NCBI RefSeq assembly: GCF_032854445.1
Contig: NC_088304.1
Span: 2,480,001-2,544,000, forward strand
Length of the DNA: 64,000 nt
Direction of reading: 5' to 3'
From: Liolophura sinensis
Lineage: Eukaryota > Mollusca > Polyplacophora > Chitonida > Chitonidae
This document shows, piece by piece, positions 36,801-47,469 of the stretch. A model generated the notes under the pieces. It ran no database searches. It saw only the letters and a list, made by a program, of their open reading frames with translations, and was not told the DNA's origin. The translations under genes and the position numbers were made by a program. Within the stretch, counting starts at the first letter, position 1, and the number at the start of each line of letters is the position of its first letter.

Positions 36801-37390
36801 TCCTGTCATCCTGTACTTCCCTTTCTTGTTCACCAGCTGCAACAGCGGCACCAGCGTGTCTTCCACCACAGGTGGCTGGACAATGTCCGTGTACACGTAC
36901 AGCGTTATCGTAGTCGCTTGTAAATCTTCGGTCCCGACGTGTATCAGATCCGCCGTCCCCATTATCCAGCGGTACGACAAATTCAAAAGCTGCTGCAGAT
37001 GCGGGCTGAAACCGAGCCCCAATTGTTTCCGAAAGCGTTTGGCGTATTTCCGCTGCACATCATCGAAACTGGAGGGGATGTTCGTGTCGGTCAACAAGCC
37101 TGTCAGGGCCTTGGCGAGCGCGTTGGGCGATGGGTAATAACCTTCTGGTGAGGTTAACTTGTGCTTAGCGCGGTGCGGATCGTCTTTGGAATCTATGACA
37201 TACCGCACTCCGCATTGCTGCACGTTGAATCAGGTGAGGGGCTACCGTATTTCTTCCAACCCACATTCCCAGCAGTCACGCAAATGCGTGGGCTGTGGCA
37301 GTTTCGTGGTGAAATGCACCAAGCTATTATTGAGGAAGTAGCGGAAAGAGTTGTTACTGGATAGCGTCACGTAAAACATGTTGGTGGAAT
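36741..37390 (-). pseudogene. Minor capsid/penton-like protein remnant
   Basis: The open part (37223-36741) contains YYPSPNALAKAL, GFSPHLQQLL, YVYTDIVQPPVVEDTLVPLL and GKYRM. Upstream, after in-frame stops, HFTTKLPQP and CWECGLEEI appear. This set is typical of an uncharacterised protein family found next to F54H12.2-like capsid genes in invertebrate mobile elements. The C-terminal end runs straight into the following capsid-like block, suggesting a deletion. Penton-like function is inferred only. Confidence 0.5.
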
Positions 37391-38200
37391 GATTTCCTCT
37401 TTCCACCCCGCGCGGTATTTAATACGGACTCCACTTCCGCGAAGGAGCGATGGCTGGAGACGGAGTCCCGGTCGCCGCTGTTGTCGCCGCGTGGGTCGGC
37501 GTGGTGTGGTGCCGGTGGTAGTAGTAGTGGTGGTGGTGCTGAGTAGCCGAGACTGGGCGGGCAGAAATCGTGGTGTGGAGGATTTTCTAGGCCGGGGTGG
37601 TGTGTCCCTCTTTCCCCGCACTCACACACGGCAGCGATCGCTCGATCGCTCGGTGTCGACTCACTATGTCCGGCTGCGTACCCAGTCTCGCGGGATGTTA
37701 ATGGCTCTCAGCCTGCAGGTGAAGTCCTCCAGACCCGTGAGTTGGAAGTGTTGTCTTTCATACAATGGTCGTAGACCAAGTCGATCATGTTACGGTCGGG
37801 GAGGGTCTTTCCATGGAAGGTAAGTTCTCCGCGGTCCGTCCACCCGCTGGTGGGGCTTTGTTTGACTTCTTTGGCAACGCTCCCGTCGAGCAGGCTCGCC
37901 TGCCATTGGCTGTCCATACCCCATACCACGACCCGGTTACGAGCGTAGCACCGTCGAGCGGACCGACACGCGTGCCAGACTCACTTTGAGTCCTTGTTGA
38001 TGAGCTGCGTTGAGCAAGAGTTGAACGCCGCTGTAAGCTGCTAGGCTGTCCGGCTCATAGTGCACTGCATGGAGAGTGACATCTAAAGGGTGTTGGTCCC
38101 TGTTCGCGAGAGTGCTATAGCCCCGCCTCCCCCTGTGCTGCTGCCGGCAAGGTGGCTGGCGGCCGGTGCGAGGCATGGTCCCGTGTCTGATGATAAATAT
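37391..38200. other. GC-rich stretch, nothing recognised
   Basis: It contains a GGT/AGT microsatellite (37505-37545) and overlapping open frames on both strands without a recognisable domain. It may be the decayed continuation of the virus-like element. Confidence 0.4.
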
Positions 38201-38329
38201 AGGTGTGGTCTGGCGGAATGCACGGTCGAGAGTGTGTTGACACCAAGACAGCGTATTTTTTAGGATTCGAATCCCAGTGTTGTCGAGTTGGGAGACGGTC
38301 TTGTCCCCTCCCCACTGCGCTGTGTGACT

Positions 38330-38489
38330 CAGAAGCTAGCCAGCCAGCCAGCACGGCCACACGCCATGTACGGCCGCCAGAACGGCACACAAAAATGCCG
38401 GCACCTGCGCGCTCAGCAGCCTGACAGCCGCTTTATGTGCCGTAGGTGTGTAGGCTGTGTACTACGTTGAACTGCGGCAAACCACAACA
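38330..38489 (+). repeat. Repeat family R, copy 1 (runs into pentamer array)
   Basis: Contains TGTACGGCCGCCAGAACGGC, TGTGCCGTAGGTGTGTAGGC and CACAACACGCCACATACTTT, then passes directly into TACACTACAC repeats. The same order is found on the opposite strand at 63190-63625, and partly at 39335-39590. Confidence 0.65.
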
Positions 38490-39021
38490 CGCCACATACT
38501 TTACTACACCATACTACACTAAACTTCACTACACTATACTTAGACTATACTATACTACATGCTATACTATACTATACATAGTATTTTATATACTATGTAT
38601 TATTTATGCTAAATACTATACTATAGAACACTATGTTCCATACAATACTATATAATATACTATACGACTACTATACTATACTGTGCGACTGGTATACTGT
38701 ACTGTACTATACTACACTATACTATATACTATACTATATTGTACTACACTATACTACACTTTACCATACTACACTATACTGCACTACACTAAACTGCACT
38801 ACACTACACTACACTATACTACACTACATCATACTACAGTATACTAAACATTATGCTGTGCTGTGCTGTGGTATGCTATGCCATGCCATGTCAAGCCACG
38901 CCATGCCATGCCATGCTATGCTATGCTATGCTTTGCTGGGCTATGCTTTGTTATGCTATGTTATACTATACGATACTATTATATTATACTACACATCAAT
39001 AACGCCACCCCCGTGCGCCTC

Positions 39022-39090
39022 GACCGTACGTGCGAAGGCCTGCAGCAACCTGCGGATGGTCGTGGGTGTTCCCCGGGCTCTTCGCGTTTA
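39022..39090 (+). repeat. SINE family A internal fragment
   Basis: GTACGTGCGAAGGCCTGCAG and CAACCTGCGGATGGTCGTGG match the SINE A body. It is followed by sequence unrelated to the SINE. A second tail-like scrap (CACCGATCAAATAAATAAAT) lies at 39867-39888. Confidence 0.6.
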
Positions 39091-39334
39091 TTATTTCTTC
39101 TTTTCTGATGCCCATTGCTGCAGTCAGAATTTCCCATTCCTACCTTTAGCAGTTTCTTGTACTTGCTGTCATTGGACGCTTCCTTTCCCTATCACCATCT
39201 TTGTCTCTCCTGCGTGAAGAATAAAGAGCTAATGGTTTTGTCGAACAGGCAAACAAGATCTTGCAGATATCGGCAACAGTTAATGCCGGTTACAGTGCTG
39301 TTTGCTATTCAGTGTGCTGCATGGCACAGTATAA

Positions 39335-39590
39335 TATCCAGGTAGGGTGGTAACGTTACCCCGCCCGCAACAATGGGCTGGTCGTGTAGCTTGTGGACAA
39401 TTAACAAGACGTTAGTAAGGAGATCCACAGTCCATTTCGTGTCTGGGCGCTGTTGCTGGGACCAGGTGAGCGGGTCAGAGGAGTGCACTCATGTCAGCCC
39501 GCCTCCCCACGCGATGCACGGCCGACAGAACGGCGGACACTCAGACCGGTGTGTCTCGACTCCGGAGACTTACTCTATACTACACTACAG
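39335..39590 (+). repeat. Repeat family R, copy 2
   Basis: Matches the reverse strand of 63625-63400 through TCCAGGTAGGGTGG, GTAGCTTGTG, AGCGGGTCA, GAGTGCACTCATGTCA and TGCACGGCCGACAGAACGGC. It then enters CTACACTACAG repeats at about 39583, as the other copies do. Confidence 0.7.
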
Positions 39591-40540
39591 TATACTTATA
39601 CTACACCATACTTACACTATACTACACTATGCCACACTACACTCTACTTGTAAAATATACACTGCACTATAGCTGTGCTATACTACACTACACTATAGTT
39701 GGTCTATGCTAAATTATACTTATACTACACTATACTACACTACACTATACTATACTTGTACTGTACGACACTAAACAACACTACACTACAGTTGTACTAT
39801 ACTACACTACACTACATTCCACTACACTATAGTTGTTCTATACTATACTACACAATACGGCGGAAAACACCGATCAAATAAATAAATATACTACACTGCA
39901 CTACACTATACCTATACTACACTACACAACACTAAACTATACCTATACCATGCTACATTATACTACACTACACTGAACTATGCGTAAACTATACTATTCT
40001 ACACTACACTACACTACACCACACTACACTACACTACACTACACTACGCTACACTACACTACACTACATTACAATGCACTACACTTCACTATACCTATAC
40101 TATACTACACTACACTACACTACACTACACTACACTACACTACACTACACTACACTACACTACACTACACTACACTGCACTACACTACACTACACTACAC
40201 TACACTACACTTATACTACACTTATACTATACTACACTACACTACATAATACCTATGCTTTACTACACTATAGTTGTACTATACTATAATACACTACACA
40301 ACACTATACCTATACTATACTACACTACACTACTCAACAATACACTACAGTACACTATACCTATACTACACTACACTACGCCGCGCCGCGCCGCGCCACG
40401 CCACGCCACGCCACGCTGCACTGCACTGCACTGCACTACACTACACTTACACTACACTACACTACACTACACTACACTATACTTATACTCTACTAAACCA
40501 GTGAAGTACACCAGAGTACAGTGTAGCGCAGTGTAGTGTA

Positions 40541-41160
40541 GTACATACTGTGGCGTGATGTTGTGTAGTCTGTGATGTTACACAGTACAGTGTGTTATGC
40601 AGTGTTGTCTGTTTTCAGTATACTACACACTATAGTATAAATATAGTACAGTATACTGTATGGTATAGTATACTCTATAGTATTTTTAGTATAGTGCTTT
40701 TTGCTACTGTTTGTTATTTGTTACAGTATACGTCAATGTTTTGTACGATAGGGACAAGGAGAGGTAATCCTTGTGGATTACAAAACATGGCTTGGAGCGT
40801 GGAGTTATATATGCACTTTTGTGAACCTCTCCTATATATTTTTTGTGAATTTCCTCTATACAGGCCAACATAGAGCGCGCGTAACAGAAGAGACTAATGT
40901 ATGATATAGGATTTTGGATGTGCACCAAATGTAAAGTTGATCAGTGGTGGCATTACTTAGATGTATGTCGTGTTGGAACCAAATGGCTCCCGTTGTAATA
41001 TACACCGAGTGCATGTATAAGACAAATGGTGTCCATACTGGTACATTTGTATATGTTATTATACACCTAAGTGTCCAGCGCCTAATATATTATGTAGTAA
41101 ACACAACTGTACAATATTTTTAATATATTGGACAGTTGTAACTGTGACGTCACACATACG
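40541..41160. other. No gene recognised
   Basis: AT-rich sequence with short TATAGTATA runs leading out of the pentamer array. No coding or RNA gene could be supported. Confidence 0.5.
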
Positions 41161-41204
41161 GACTACTTTTTGTTTGTCAACAAGCAGACGACACAGCACG
41201 ATGT

Positions 41205-41402
41205 TCGTCCATGCTCGTCCTGAAAAATCTGTCTCCGGACAGTCCGTTCTACCTTACACAAATTCTCGAATGTCGCCTCAAACCTGATGCAGCTGTGTGG
41301 TATTACTCCTCTCCATTGGGAGAGCATGCTTTGGGAGAGATAATAAAGAGGGCAGCCGAGGCTGCTGGACTGAAAGACCGAAAAACTAATCACTCGGTCC
41401 AA
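41205..41402 (+). pseudogene. Crypton/DUF3504-type tyrosine recombinase fragment
   Basis: The plus frame contains PFYLTQI, WYYSSPLGEHALGEIIK and AAGLKDRKTNHSV. That pattern fits the C-terminal half of the tyrosine-recombinase-like domain in Crypton transposons and DUF3504 proteins, including the KTNHS segment that normally leads into the catalytic His/Arg. After NHSV the frame runs into unrelated sequence, so the rest of the catalytic domain, with its tyrosine, is missing. The following ~50 bases also resemble the flank near 34150-34185 (inverted). Confidence 0.55.
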
Positions 41403-41479
41403 AACTCAAAACTCAACTCCACAAGCCGACCAGACAGTGTACCATGCTATAAAAAAAGGCCACTAAACTGACAACAAGC

Positions 41480-43060
41480 ACATCGAATTTCTCCACGGAC
41501 TGGATTGCTGTTCTACACATGGCTGTAAAAAGAGGTCGTCGCAAGCTCAACTTTGCAGACGACTTGGCTCCCAGGGAGGCGTGGATTTATAGCACAAGGC
41601 GAAAGGATGTTGTACAGACCAAACCAGTTTTACCTGCTCTCGTTGTTTCACAGCTGAAAGCTACGAGAAGAACGCAGCTGAATTTCCACAATGGTATCTG
41701 CACATAGTTGTTACAAAATACTATTAACTGAACTGAAACTGATGGATAGTACATTTGTGTAGGCTAACGCCCACTTCCACATCGTACAAGTACTTATATT
41801 ATACACGACGATAAGCATAGCTTATACGGAATGACAATAACATGTACCTGTAGTTGTCATCGCATATATGTATGACGTTAGAATCACCAGGAGAATAGAA
41901 TGATATTTATTCTGTAGCAGACATAGGGAATGAATAGTAAATACACATTAAATTTTAAACTTAAAACACAAAATTACCAATGTAACACCACTGGCAAATG
42001 GACATGCCTGGTCAAAATTCAAATTCAACGTTTGAAAATTGGAAATCTGAAGTCTGGCTAGATTTGTCCGTGTCATAAATCGGAACTTCAACGTCGTCCA
42101 CCTTGGGCTCAAATTGATGCGGCAGCATATTTTCTTATATGTAGTTAGAATTCAAATAAAAAATGACATCGCTTTGATACGAATTTTCATGTTATTTAAG
42201 CCGGCTGGATTGGGTTGGCCATCTGTGACGAAACTGGCTGAACCGCTCCGAGCGGCCGGCTGGAGATCGGCTAGGGCGTTACATCTATTCTTTTTGAAGG
42301 ATTTAAAGTCATTATTACGTTTCTCAGAAGCCCTCCAAGTAGCATACTATTTAAACAGGTTATAATCTTTATAATTAGGACAAGTAGCTAAATCTGAACA
42401 CTAATCCTTCAACACTGACAGCCTTGCCGTTTCAAATACGAGTCAAAATTAGGAAAATGTTATGCGTTTCCACATCAGAATGAAACTGAACTTCCAAACT
42501 CAGAAAAAAGAAAAGAGGTCTCCATTCAAATTCAACTGAAAATCCTTTCTATACGAAAAATCTCATTAAATATATATATTTTTTTCTTATAAAATATCAT
42601 ATCAAGGTAACCTTTCATTGATTTATTTACAGCCTCACTGACGAGCATATTCTGTTTACCAGGCCCACACAGAAAAGCTTGGGTTAGTCGTTTTTTTACG
42701 ACAAACTTGCCGAGCTGAGGTCGTATTCTGTCCATCCAAGAGACCCCAGACCCCAGACCCCACAGGTGTAAACAGGACAGGTGCACAATGTTTAACAAAC
42801 ATTCAAACTTTTAAAACAGAGGCTTATGCGTTTTACAAGGACGTGTATAAGCTGATGACTGCTTTGCTGTTCCGCTATATAATGATTGTCAAATAGGCCT
42901 TTTTGTATTTAGATGGGTACTCCTGGCCGTTTTTGTGTACATTTGTTGTTAAGTAACGAACTTGCTCGAGATAGGGTTTGCTCTTAATCCACTGGCAAAA
43001 GATAAACGGTGGAAATAGCACTAGTTTGACATTTGAATTGGATGTCATGACTATAATATA
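41480..43060. other. No gene recognised
   Basis: A 62-codon frame at 41519-41707 (MAVKRGRRKLNFADDLAPRE) is unrecognised and could be the decayed continuation of the recombinase element. The rest is AT-rich, without supported features. Confidence 0.45.
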
Positions 43061-43067
43061 TCGACGT

Positions 43068-43205
43068 TCGTTGTAAGGTCTTCCAGCAAGCTACGGATGG
43101 TCGTGGATTTCCGTGGGCATTGCCCAATTTCCTCGCATCATAATGCTGTCCGCGGTCGTCTGTCGTATAGGTGAAATGTTCCATCAAATAAATAAAAAAA
43201 TATAT
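43068..43205 (+). repeat. SINE family A copy, 3' half
   Basis: GCAAGCTACGGATGGTCGTG, TTTCCTCGCATCATAATGCT, ATAGGTGAAATGTTCCATCA, then an AAATAAATAAAAAAATATAT tail. The head is missing and the GGCGTAAAACACC segment is deleted. Confidence 0.7.
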
Positions 43206-43959
43206 AAATAAATATTACACATCCTTGTAATATATAATACCTTCTCACATCGTTGGAAACTAAAGGCCCATTCCTTCTTACAGCTCTGTTCAGTATTTAT
43301 GTATCATTTGTGACATATTCATTTGGGAATTTGTATTTAACTTTGCTTTTGGAAATCTTTCTTGGAATTATAAACATTAAATACCCATTCATGGTTTACG
43401 AGCAGTGAACGATTGTCGGACAAACTGACCTTCATATTTTCGCTAACCAGAGCTCTCATTTCTGCCACTTCTTTACCATAACTGTAAATGTTTTTATGGC
43501 TATGTTTTTTTAGCTGATGACAAAAATCTAGGTGATAACTCTATTAGAAAAGCCTTTGACACACACCAGACTCTTTGTCTTCCTTCAACCATTTTGACAG
43601 ATCAGTCTTATGGATTTCAGAGAAAGCGATCAAATATGCGACATTTTGTCTCAACACAACACTAACAATTATCTGACTAACCACAAATGTTAACTTCATG
43701 GAAATCAGAATAAATCCATTACCTTATTCTCCCAATGTCTGGTTCAGTCGGCTCGATCCGCTAAAGTGTGAACACTTTTATTACCGTTACCAGTCCTAGA
43801 ATCTCTAACTCGTCTGATCTGGATGCATCTGGTCTAACTTCATAAACATATATTACTTTCAGCATTGAGAAATGCAAAGTCTGGATACAAGTTAAGTAAA
43901 AGATGCATCAATTATTGCTCAGACACGCCTGGTCACTATACCATTAACGGTTTGTGCGT

Positions 43960-44281
43960 GCGTGCGTGCTTGGGGTTTAACGTCGTACTCAACAATTTTT
44001 CAGTCATATGACGACGAAGGAATCATTTGGGTGCATGTACGTGTAATGTGCCTCCTTGTTTCCACCGCTCTTTTATTTAGTGCTGCTTCACTGAGACGAC
44101 TTACCGAAGGCAAGTAAGCCACCCCCGCCCGAGCCATTATATTGATACGGGTCAACCAGTCGTTGCACTAGCCCCTTCATGCTTCCTGCTTGAAAGTCTT
44201 AGGTGTGACTCGATCAAGGAGTGATCCTTGATCTACCGGTCCCGAAGCGGACGCTCTGCCAACTGTGCTATCCGGGCTGGT
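43960..44281 (-). repeat. tRNA-derived SINE, family B
   Basis: Read on the minus strand the head is CCAGCCCGGATAGCACAGTT followed by GGCAGAGCGTCCGCTTCGGG, with a clear A box (TAGCACAGTTGGCAGAGCG). A loose B-box-like GGTAGATCAAGGATC and a body through CGAGTCACACCTAAGACTTT follow. It ends in sequence similar to the family A 3' end (GTTGAGTACGACGTTAAACC), so families A and B may share a tail. Confidence 0.65.
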
Positions 44282-44414
44282 TTAACGGTTTGTCATCTGT
44301 CTGATAGTTTTCAGCCCACGGTCTCTCGCCACGATGCGCTGAAAGCCCATAGGCTTAAATGCTCGTTTCATGTACTGCTATCGGTCTGTCATCTTCTATC
44401 CTTCAATCCAGAAA

Positions 44415-44760
44415 TGCCACGTCCATTTGTCCGTCATAATCCGTCTACTCCAACAGCGTCCTTCCGTCCGTCTGTCAACGTGTTTCCACGTCTGTCCTTC
44501 CGTCTGTCTGTCATCCTGTTTCCCTCTGTTTACCATTGATTGTCCATTTGTCCGTCATCACTCATATACTTGCTCCACAGCGTCCTTCCGTCTGTCTCTC
44601 ATCGTGTTTCCTTTTGTTCACCATTGGTTGCGGTCCATTTATCCGTCATCATCCATCTTCTTGTCCCACAGCGTACTTCCGCCTGTTCGTCATCGTAGTT
44701 CAGTCTGTTTACCGTGATTTTCCCTTTGTCCATCATCATCCATCTACTTGTCCTTACACA
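44415..44760. repeat. Degenerate ~90-127-bp minisatellite
   Basis: Phrases TCCATTTGTCCGTCAT and ACAGCGTCCTTCCGTC recur at about 44421/44548/44635/44728 and 44451/44576/44668. The region is strongly pyrimidine-rich on the plus strand. Confidence 0.7.
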
Positions 44761-44762
44761 CC

Positions 44763-44855
44763 AGTCCCGATAGCTCAGTTGACAGTGCGTCCGCTTCGAG
44801 TGGGCGGTAGATCCAGGATCAATCCAGGGTGAGGTTACATCTCAGGCCTAAGCTC
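44763..44855 (+). repeat. SINE family B head
   Basis: CAGTCCCGATAGCTCAGTTG ACAGTGCGTCCGCTTCGAG matches the tRNA-like head of the copy at 43960-44281 in the opposite orientation. It continues through GGTAGATCCAGGATC and ends soon after TTACATCTCAGGCCTAAG. It looks tRNA-like but has no cloverleaf 3' half. Confidence 0.65.
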
Positions 44856-44869
44856 CTTCATCATCACTC

Positions 44870-46505
44870 ACTCACTCCTTCCCTCCACCATTGTCCTTCA
44901 ACGTTGTTCTATATTTTCATCATGACATTTGCTTTTCACCTGCACATTATTATTTTTTATCATCTTTTGCCAGGTAAATATTGTAAGAGACATGTCTTAC
45001 TTCACTAGTGTTATCAGATAAAGCATGTTATAAATACTTACTGCAAGAGTAAGCTTACTCATTCCATGTGGGGTCTGCATTCTTCCTGCTGGTGACCTTC
45101 GACTTTCTTAGTTTTGCATCTCCCAAACCTACTTTTTAGTCTAATCACGACCATTACCTTTTTCTTGCGATGACATATGAACTGAATTTAAAACATTGTG
45201 CATTCTGTTACATATCATATTGTACTCTTCATCTTTTTAATGCAAAGTCATACAACTATCAACTAACCATTCTGGCCGTAATCAAATAGACTTTAACTGT
45301 ATCTAATCACAGCTAAATAATGCGAGGGCTCGCCATGTCTTGTGAAAAGACAATACTGTAGTCTTAAACAGTGGCCATACTTCTTGTGGTCATTAAACTA
45401 CTGTTTTCCCGCGCAAATTGTTTAAAGACTGCCGTCAGTTCATTACGAGGTGCTGTTTCCATCCGCAGTATAGAGCCTAGGAACACAGTTCTTGCGACCG
45501 AAGCACTAAATACCACAGACACTGGACGATTGTAGCAGGGATACTACAAAGTTTTGGCTACAGATATATAATCCAATGTTCCTCCTGCTCTTTGGACAAT
45601 AATAAAGGTGATGTCACAGAGTAGCCTATTTCCTTTCTTAAAACATGTTTTCAAACCATATGCTCGCCATTTCGCCAGCATATAAGGTTAAGATTAAATA
45701 AATCTGAAGGATATCTTGGCTCCGACATCTGTAGTTTACGGTCTCAGATTGCTGCCCATGACCTCCGGGGTCAAGGCCACTGTTAATGATAACGCGGGAT
45801 GGAATCCAGCCAACCCCGATGATAGTGCACGGGCTCGGTATAAAGATTTGTGGGTATTTGGCTAGTTGCTGAAATTGCCTCCTCCCGTGATTTCCTCAGC
45901 TGTGTCAGTGAAATGAACAACTTAATCCTTAGCTAACAACTGTCAACATAATTTCACCATCTTGTTTATTTATTTCGTTCTTGATTTAGGCAATATTCAA
46001 GAAATTGCCACATATCGCCATGACTTGTCCCTCATTTGCGTTTAGAAAACACTGTTTAGATACTCTAAATGCTGGTTTCTGTCTGACCATATGCTCATAC
46101 AATCAACCGAATGAGAAAAGCCAGTTACATGAATAATTTTATGTCTGTGGTTAATATATAGAGAGTAGAAAGCAAACAGTTACATTTCTCTCCCGTTTTT
46201 TTATTTCGGAAAGTAAAGATAGGTATATGTTGTTCATCACATATGCTAATCATGCGAAAAAAGTAAAACTGTGTCTTCATGATACATTTACAACAATACG
46301 ATTAAAAAGAGCAGACAAAATGTCCTAAAACTGATAAGATGATTTTTGTCACCCAACTGGTCGGAATAGTAAAGCATTCCACATACTTCTAACTGGTCAA
46401 ATTGACGTCGCCCAAGCACATGACATTTATCCAAAAGTGTTTGTGGGGTACAGAAGAAACAACTGCTGACTGCTTTTACAAGCCTCCATCCTAACTTCCT
46501 CCTTT
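44870..46505. other. No gene recognised
   Basis: AT-rich. Scattered blocks at 45060-45190 resemble 29935-30110, hinting that an older duplication reached further left than the well-conserved unit. No coding region is supported. Confidence 0.45.
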
Positions 46506-46907
46506 AAAATCATTCTTATTTTGTCCGATGGCTTTGTTATTGTAACATTGTTTCAGAAACTGGCATTCGTCATAAGGCCCAAAATGGAAAGCAGGCCACT
46601 TTGCGTTACCCGTCCGGAAAATGAATTATCGGTGTAATTTAACTGGCCAAAACAAAAAAACCTGCGGAGATAAGACAGTCTAAATCTACGCCTTGAAACG
46701 GACATTCGTATATCAGCTGTCAACCATAACCGCAAGGCCAATTTCTGATTAACAAAGAAACCAAGAATGTAATGCTACTTTAAACTGAGTCATGCAAAGA
46801 GAAGCAATCAATAGTTTTCAATGATGACTGAAAGAGTCAAGTTACATGTACATATATGTTCTGTTATGTATGACTATTTAACGTTTTCATGTACTGTTAG
46901 TCTGCGG

Positions 46908-46920
46908 ATCTTTGTGAAAG
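46908..46920. repeat. LINE target-site duplication, left copy
   Basis: ATCTTTGTGAAAG, 13 bp, identical to 53126-53138. It occurs once at the matching place in the 3' LTR (58445-58457), which is the unoccupied state. Confidence 0.93.
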
Positions 46921-46950
46921 GGGGGGGGGTTATTTGCACTGGCGCTTTTC

Positions 46951-46985
46951 CGGCCCAAAGGGCCGATGCGCGCCAAAACTTGGCG
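46951..46985 (-). promoter_or_regulatory. Two tandem hairpins at the LINE 3' end
   Basis: CGGCCCAAAGGGCCG (46951-46965) and CGCCAAAACTTGGCG (46971-46985) are each perfect 6-bp stems with 3-base loops, separated by five bases. They lie ~30-65 nt from the 3' end of the element RNA. LINE 3' structures are often recognised by the element's own reverse transcriptase. That role is inferred here. Confidence 0.6.
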
Positions 46986-47469
46986 TCATTGAAAATGCTT
47001 TTAAGCTGGATAGTATATAAAGGAAGAGTATATTATTTAGGACAAGAAGAAGAAGTTTCAATACTAGTGCTATGGACATTGTAGCATTATAGCCGACGAA
47101 TCTTGGGCTTGATGACTAAAAGAAGAAAAAAAAAAGTGTTTGCAGAGGGTCATTATTCACTATGATGACCGTTTCTTAATGTACAATCCATATTTACAGT
47201 ACAAGATGGGCAGGTACATGGGTTAAAGAGAGATTTTGGGAAAGGTGGGCGTTAGAACACTCAAGATGTTATAACATATACGGAACACAGAGTATAGTAC
47301 AGGAAGAGCTGAACAGTATACATACACAATACCTGGACAAAAAAACAGTAGAAGCGTCAGCTCATATCAGTTCTGTTCGGGTAAAAAAAAACGACAACAA
47401 CCACTTTAAAAGCAACAGATAGGCCGATCTAACCATGTTAAAAAAAAAAAACAAAAAAAAAACCGATTT

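Larger units (their letters stand above)
38490..40540. repeat. Pentanucleotide (CTACA)n megasatellite, ~2 kb
   Basis: The array is dominated by CTACA/CTATA pentamers. Inside it are blocks of ATGCT and ATGCC (38860-38960) and a perfect (ACTAC)n core (about 40009-40215). At 40376-40445 the pentamer shifts CCGCG, CCACG, CTGCA, CTACA in homogeneous blocks. Non-repeat islands occur at about 39000-39580. Open frames reading LHYTT runs are products of the repeat. Confidence 0.93.

Noticed and set aside
39980..40289. Open frames reading YTTLH repeats in several frames
   Set aside because: A 5-bp repeat without stop codons is open in all three frames. There is no evidence of coding.
44763..44835. Possible functional tRNA gene
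   Set aside because: The A-box half is good, but the 3' half does not fold into a T arm and acceptor stem. The same head begins the SINE at 43960-44281.
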